From Syngnathus acus (Eukaryota; Chordata; Actinopteri; Syngnathiformes; Syngnathidae): a DNA stretch of 64,000 nucleotides. The notes under the pieces were generated by a model that was given only the letters and a program-made list of their open reading frames with translations, did not search any database and was not told the DNA's origin. Shown here piece after piece: positions 59,521-64,000 of this stretch (the first letter of the stretch is position 1; every line of letters begins with the position of its first letter). The position numbers were made by a program, and so were the translations under genes. The stretch is taken from contig NC_051089.1 of NCBI RefSeq assembly GCF_901709675.1, forward strand, positions 9,981,476-10,045,475. Direction: 5' to 3'.

Positions 59521-61575
59521 TTGAAATATCATCCCAAATTAGAAAAATAAGCTTCTACTTCAAGCCTTAAAGTACAGCCGACCATTTAAGTCACACCTCA
59601 TGACTGATGGCGACCATGATATGTGATCCGATCTGTAGCGCAACCCAGCAACACCCAAAGCGGCTTTATAAATGTGCATCAAATTCAAAAATCCTAAAGC
59701 CCGTCAGTCTCTTACAAGTGATGATGGCGATGTGAGGAGGCGAGAGTTCGACAGGCCCAGTTGTCCTTGACTGGGGCTCGCTTTTCTTTATGCCTGCCCA
59801 GTGTGCAACATGGACCTCTAATCATGTGTGTTTGGGTGTGGAACGGGCCCTACTATGTTCATTAGAACAGTCAAAACGCCCGCAGGCAGAGGGAGTGAAG
59901 GCGAACAAGGAGGGATGGGCCGGCTTGTATGGAAATAGACCGGCGTGCTGTAACTGTTCATCTTGTGTCGGGCTTTGAAGTGAGCTGTTGGGCTCTGCGG
60001 CCGACCTTGTTCTTGATAATTGCATAAATGATCTCTGTGGAGCGCCGAGTTGTGCTACAACTGAACTAATCCAGGAGCAACCCGCTGATTTGAGAGCTCT
60101 TTGCTATGTCAATCTAACACCCCCCCCAACACCACCACCACTATCCCTATCGCCCTTAGCCGTCCTTCGCATAAACAACAGCGCATCTTCCATTCTGTTT
60201 TGGCTGTTTATTAGGCAAACTCAGCAGGAGGTGTCATTGTGGTGATGTAGTTACTGGACGAAGGAGAAAGGGGGGCTCTGAGCTCCCCGAGCTTAGCCAC
60301 ACGCTTAACTCTTTGACATCATACCCTACGCTCGCCCCCATTGAAATTTAAATGAGCAACAGCTCCGCTTGCAAATGAGGGAGGAATAATTAGTCAGGAA
60401 CAACAACGATACACATGTCTGATTTGAGCCTGGCTGTTTGTCATGTGATCGGCTGCTGGCAATCAGACAAGGCCTGTTCACCTTGCCTGTGTAGCAACAC
60501 AGACACAGGTGGGTGGTGAGGCATCCACAAGCAGAATGTTTTGCCTTTTGGAGCCTCAACAGGGTTTTAAGCAGCCAGCAGAGCCCAGGGCCAAGAGCGC
60601 AGAACTCTCCGTGCCGTATGCTGAGGTCAGAGCAGAGAGCGAGGCCGATTGAGAATGCGGATCACCATGAGAGCTGAGCTTTACAGGTGCCATGTTCTAC
60701 AACATCATGTCCGTGAACACGATGAGCGCTTGTCTGGAAAAAGAAGCTGCAGTTCACCGAATCATGCAATGCTTGAGCGTTCGTTCCAAAGGAAGCAAAC
60801 TGCGGTTGATCAAGATAAATGGGAAAAAAAAACAAGACATTGCCTGATCTTGTTGGGGAAAAATAGATTACTACGTCAAATTGACATACACAGGCTATGC
60901 TTCAAAGAAACGGGTGTCATGTTAGTATTCCGGTGCCAGGCGTAACGAAGAGCCCCCCTTGCGCTGTCCCAGGATGGGCCCAGTGGCTGAGTATCAGGTA
61001 GACTAAGGTCCCATGTAAAAGCGGCCCCTATGAATTATAAATCATAGGCCACTGGAGCCACAGCCTGTGGGATTCAGACGGGGGTAAAAGGGACTGCATT
61101 CCCGGAACAAAGGACTGCCATAGGGGCGAGTTGATGAAGAGGGTGGGGTAAGGGGGAAAATCATGCAGCAAAAGTTTAAAAATGAAAATTGACTTGCTGT
61201 CATGTGGCCCCTGAAGTAATATTTTGTTGTATGCCACCGCTTTAACAAATGCAGACAAGCTTACAGAAGTAATGTGTTGAATTGGAAATATCATTAAACA
61301 GTTCAGGAAGAAAAAATGCCTCATGATCTATCGGTTCAAAGTTTTTCCTGTGTAATGGCGGGCCCACGGCGCTCGCAAGACTTTTTAATGCACATGAATT
61401 TTTAATTCATTTTTATTTCATCTGCTGAATATTCTATAGTTAACTGCAAGTTGAAGGAAATGAATCCTGAGATAAATACACAGTGTATTTCATTAGTTTT
61501 TAAAAGAGGTTTTCCCTACATTAAACAGTGTTTATTTTTTATGATAGTTTTACCTAATGCTCAATTTCATTTCTC
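59521..61575. other. No gene seen; scattered regulatory-like texture
   Basis: 59740-60060 and 60340-60480 (gaaatttaaatgagcaacag; ggaataattagtcaggaac) are complex and retain CpG, but the signals are not sharp enough to delimit. C-rich run at 60119-60128. Frames are short and conflicting. Confidence 0.5.
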
Positions 61576-61581
61576 CCTTCA

Positions 61582-61626
61582 TTGGTCAATTGACCAAGCC
61601 TCAGTCACCTCAGTCAGAGGTGACTG
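61582..61626. other. Perfect 16-bp palindrome next to a 9-bp inverted repeat
   Basis: ttggtcaattgaccaa (61582-61597) equals its own reverse complement. Five bases on, cagtcacct (61602-61610) pairs with aggtgactg (61618-61626) across a 7-base loop. Either could be a dimeric protein site or a foldback; neither belongs to a repeat family I recognise. Confidence 0.6.
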
Positions 61627-62770
61627 TATATAAATATTCAATTTTTTTTTCTTTTTATGTTGGGAGGTGCATGCTGATGAAAGGTTGATTGATATGGTGT
61701 CAAGCGCCCTGTGATGGATTAAATTGTGTGTGCAGACATTGCGGCCCTGGCCAGTCATGGCTGTTGCTGCCTTGTCCGCCAGCCACCGCTGCGGCAGCTT
61801 TACGAAAATTTGATTTTCGCAGCACAGAAACACATGGCAGACCCTTTCTCTCCGCTGCCTGACTTCCATTTAGTTTGAGAGTGCACAAGTGATTCTTTAT
61901 TGGATGAAATCTGCGCCGGATTGGATAACGTGTTAGAGCGCTGAGCCATCTATCACTATCACGCCCCAGCTCCAGTTCCATTTTAAAAGAAAAGAATGAA
62001 AGCAGGAAAAAAAACATAAGAAGAAGAAAAACAGACAGCCATAGGATGTTGGAGATTTGAAAATTAACTGTGGCAAGGGGGAAAAACGATCTATCCTCCA
62101 ACCACTAAGGCTGTTTCCTCTTCTGGAGGATACCCAGCGTTTCTCTGTCGAGACGTCTTTAAGACTCACTTCTCTCATGATGTCTGCTGAGCACTAACAC
62201 TTGTTCAGGCGCTGCTACGAATTGTAGCAACCTAACCAAAGAAATGTAATAGCCCCGAACACAACCCTTTGATTTAATTGGATATGGTCTAATTTTATTA
62301 TACGATTGCAGGCCGTAAAACAGGACAATTATGTTTGACCTTTAGTTGACTTAAAATCAGAAGTGTCAAATCCAGGTCTAAATAGGAAAAACCCTGGCAC
62401 AGTTTGGCTTTAGCCAGAAATGCTTCTAATCAACAAAGCTGGAAGGCGAATGATTTTGCAGAAGCGAGCTCATTTACCTGCCGTTTGTTAATAGTCATAA
62501 AGACACAAACGAAGCGTTTCACAATTGGGACTTGGTACGCTGCAGTAATATTAATTGTTCCTCATAGATGATGAAGAATATATGCTTAGGAATTTTTAAA
62601 TTGTCTGTTTACATGTGTTGCTGCACTGTCAGTTTTCAAATCTCTGTTCATACCACCAGCACATAGATGCTATTTGTTAGTCCATCTCTGGGTTTTTGCA
62701 TTGTTTGTTAGCATTAAGCTAAGCGGTCTTTAATTGTTACATCTAGAAGCCATTTGTTAAGAATTGTTCA
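61627..62770. other. No gene seen; noncoding
   Basis: Overlapping minus-strand frames at 61579-62178 cross a run of A/T and lack domain character. 62430-62600 (gtttgttaatagtcataaag; gcagtaatattaattgttcc) has homeodomain-like sites and some CpG. Confidence 0.55.
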
Positions 62771-62775
62771 CTATC

Positions 62776-62917
62776 TTGTAAAGTGCTGCTTGATGTGAGG
62801 TTGAGTTGTGTTCAATAGCAACATACGATTTTTGCTTGTAAGTCAAAGCAAAAAATTCGTCTGAGCGACAGCTGGTATTTTTAAATTGTGTCCTTGTAAG
62901 TTGGGACACCGCCCTAC
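62776..62917. mobile_element. Diverged partial copy of the 'ccactgta' MITE family
   Basis: Shares 'aagtgctgcttgatgtgagg', 'cttgtaagtcaaagcaaaaa' + 'attcg' and a right end 'cttgtaagttgggacaccgc' with the copies at 45.2-45.35 kb and 47.4-47.5 kb. The final 'ccgccctacc' is a damaged 'caccactgta'. The left half is absent. Confidence 0.5.
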
Positions 62918-63169
62918 CATTTTGAGTTTGAAACCTAGCGGATTTGAATCAAGCTGGTACCGTGCAGTGGAAAAGCTGTGCCATTCTTCCTCTTCATTTT
63001 AAATGCAGCCTGCCTGCAGACCTCAAAATGATCCACCACAGACATCCTGACCTATAGAGAATCTATATTCACTCATCATGTTTCCCCTTGGACCTGCCTA
63101 ACCTACCTGTCAATTAGGCCAGCTTGTTTGTTTGCTTTGATCTGACCATTACTGCTGCATTTATTTTTA

Positions 63170-63560
63170 AACCCCATCCATTAGCGGCTTTCCATATGAA
63201 CCAAATGGCCACAAGTTTACCTCACGGCGATGCAGACGAGTGCATCAGAAGGAAGCGAGAGTCGCTAAAAGATCCCCGGCCCGCAAAACGAAGCAAAATT
63301 TGTGAGACTCTGATGTATTTCAATTTGGCCTTACATAATTCATTTGGAAATGCATCTTGGATGATGTAAATCTGTTCAGAGGCACCCCCTATTCCGAGCC
63401 TTTACCCTCAAATGTCTCTGCGGTTGGCGTGTCCTGGGGCGCTTTGGACCGGCCAGCCCTCGCCTTCTCCCATCTTAATAAATCATCACGGAGCAGAGCT
63501 GCACTTATCAAGCTGGTCGGAAAGCTCTAACGAGCGTGGGGAGCACGAGTTGGCACTGCC
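63170..63560. promoter_or_regulatory. Candidate conserved noncoding element
   Basis: Complex, CpG-retaining sequence (gatccccggcccgcaaaacg; gcggttggcgtgtcctgggg) with AT cores (cttacataattcatttgg; cttaataaatcatcacgg). An 81-codon plus-strand frame (63124-63369) crosses it, with a basic stretch RRKRESLKDPRPAKRSK, but there is no splice context or domain to call it an exon. Confidence 0.3.
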
Positions 63561-64000
63561 CCAGAAATATTTTATTAAGAGCACATTTTAACACACACTA
63601 CTTAGGATGTATGACCGCAACGTCAGCCGTGCGGATCATATCTGCATCACAAACAAGCATGTCTGAAACCGCAAGCTGCACATGAGCTCGGAACGCCGGT
63701 GCAGCTGCCCAACTAACCGATTCAGAACCAAGACGAGCGCCCTCCACGGAGTGCTTGGATATTTTCCGGGATCTTGATGGCTCCTATGGGGCCTTGGGAC
63801 CTTTGAACTTATGCTATCGTTTTGATGGCCCTTCAGAGAAGAGAACAGTCACACACCATTCTCGGGTCAGTTCACTGAATAATGATCCCTTGGGTCTTTA
63901 TGGCCTCACTGTGCTTTGTGGCGCTCTCTTTTGGCTTTGAATTTATACTCATTTTCCAAATAACATTTCTTATTTTCCCCATGACTTTTTATTATTCCCA
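63561..64000. other. No gene seen to the end of the window
   Basis: Mixed sequence; the frame at 63755-63940 has no recognisable domain. CpG is moderately frequent at 63610-63760. Confidence 0.55.

Noticed and set aside
61700-62178. Overlapping minus-strand frames of 133 and 81 codons
   Set aside because: Both cross a pyrimidine-rich run giving FFFL repeats; no domain; the two frames compete for the same DNA.
63124-63369. Coding exon with a basic RRKRESLKDPRPAKRSK stretch
   Set aside because: A nuclear-localisation-like patch alone is weak evidence; no flanking splice signals or further domain are visible.
1-64000. CRISPR array, prophage, operon or other prokaryotic system
   Set aside because: No regularly spaced direct repeats, no dense long genes, no ribosome-binding-site pattern. 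Repeats and composition are vertebrate.

Overview
This window looks like noncoding DNA from a teleost fish nuclear genome: either a gene desert or a very long intron. I found no complete or plausibly functional protein-coding gene, rRNA, tRNA gene, CRISPR array or prokaryote-style operon. The open frames present are short, on both strands, without recognisable domains, and often run through simple repeats. Every recognisable coding trace is a dead, frameshifted fragment. The fish assignment rests on the repeats: a tRNA-type SINE near 1.8 kb, a 'ggcggcacggtg...'-headed dispersed repeat at 33.3 kb, the 'ccgta...ggactataagtcgc' terminal-inverted-repeat family, and a 'cagtggtgcc' family of short DNA transposons. 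All of these I know as common in percomorph fish genomes. A syngnathid-like genome is possible but not shown.

Layout. 1-5.4 kb is mostly plain AT-rich sequence with one SINE. 5.5-12.3 kb has several stretches of higher complexity that keep CpG and are rich in homeodomain and SOX-like sites; these are candidate regulatory elements. 13.4-15.4 kb is a mobile-element cluster: two related MITEs about 280 bp apart, and an eroded coding fragment on the minus strand joined to a fish repeat tail. 15.5-20.6 kb contains two more candidate conserved elements. 22.1-22.3 kb carries a minus-strand LINE reverse transcriptase remnant. 23-25.7 kb has purine-rich tracts, G-quadruplex motifs and a small CpG cluster. 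27.7 kb has a long (AT)n/(CA)n microsatellite. 33-48 kb is dotted with DNA-transposon relics, including a hAT transposase scrap at 39.3 kb and several copies of one MITE family. 50.2-50.5 kb is a 156-bp tandem duplication. 57.5-63.6 kb again shows regulatory-looking sequence.

Nothing here works as a gene set. The most reasonable functional reading is a cis-regulatory landscape for a developmental gene outside the window, broken up by transposon insertions. Regulatory calls rest on base composition and motif content only. No conservation could be computed, so they carry low confidence.
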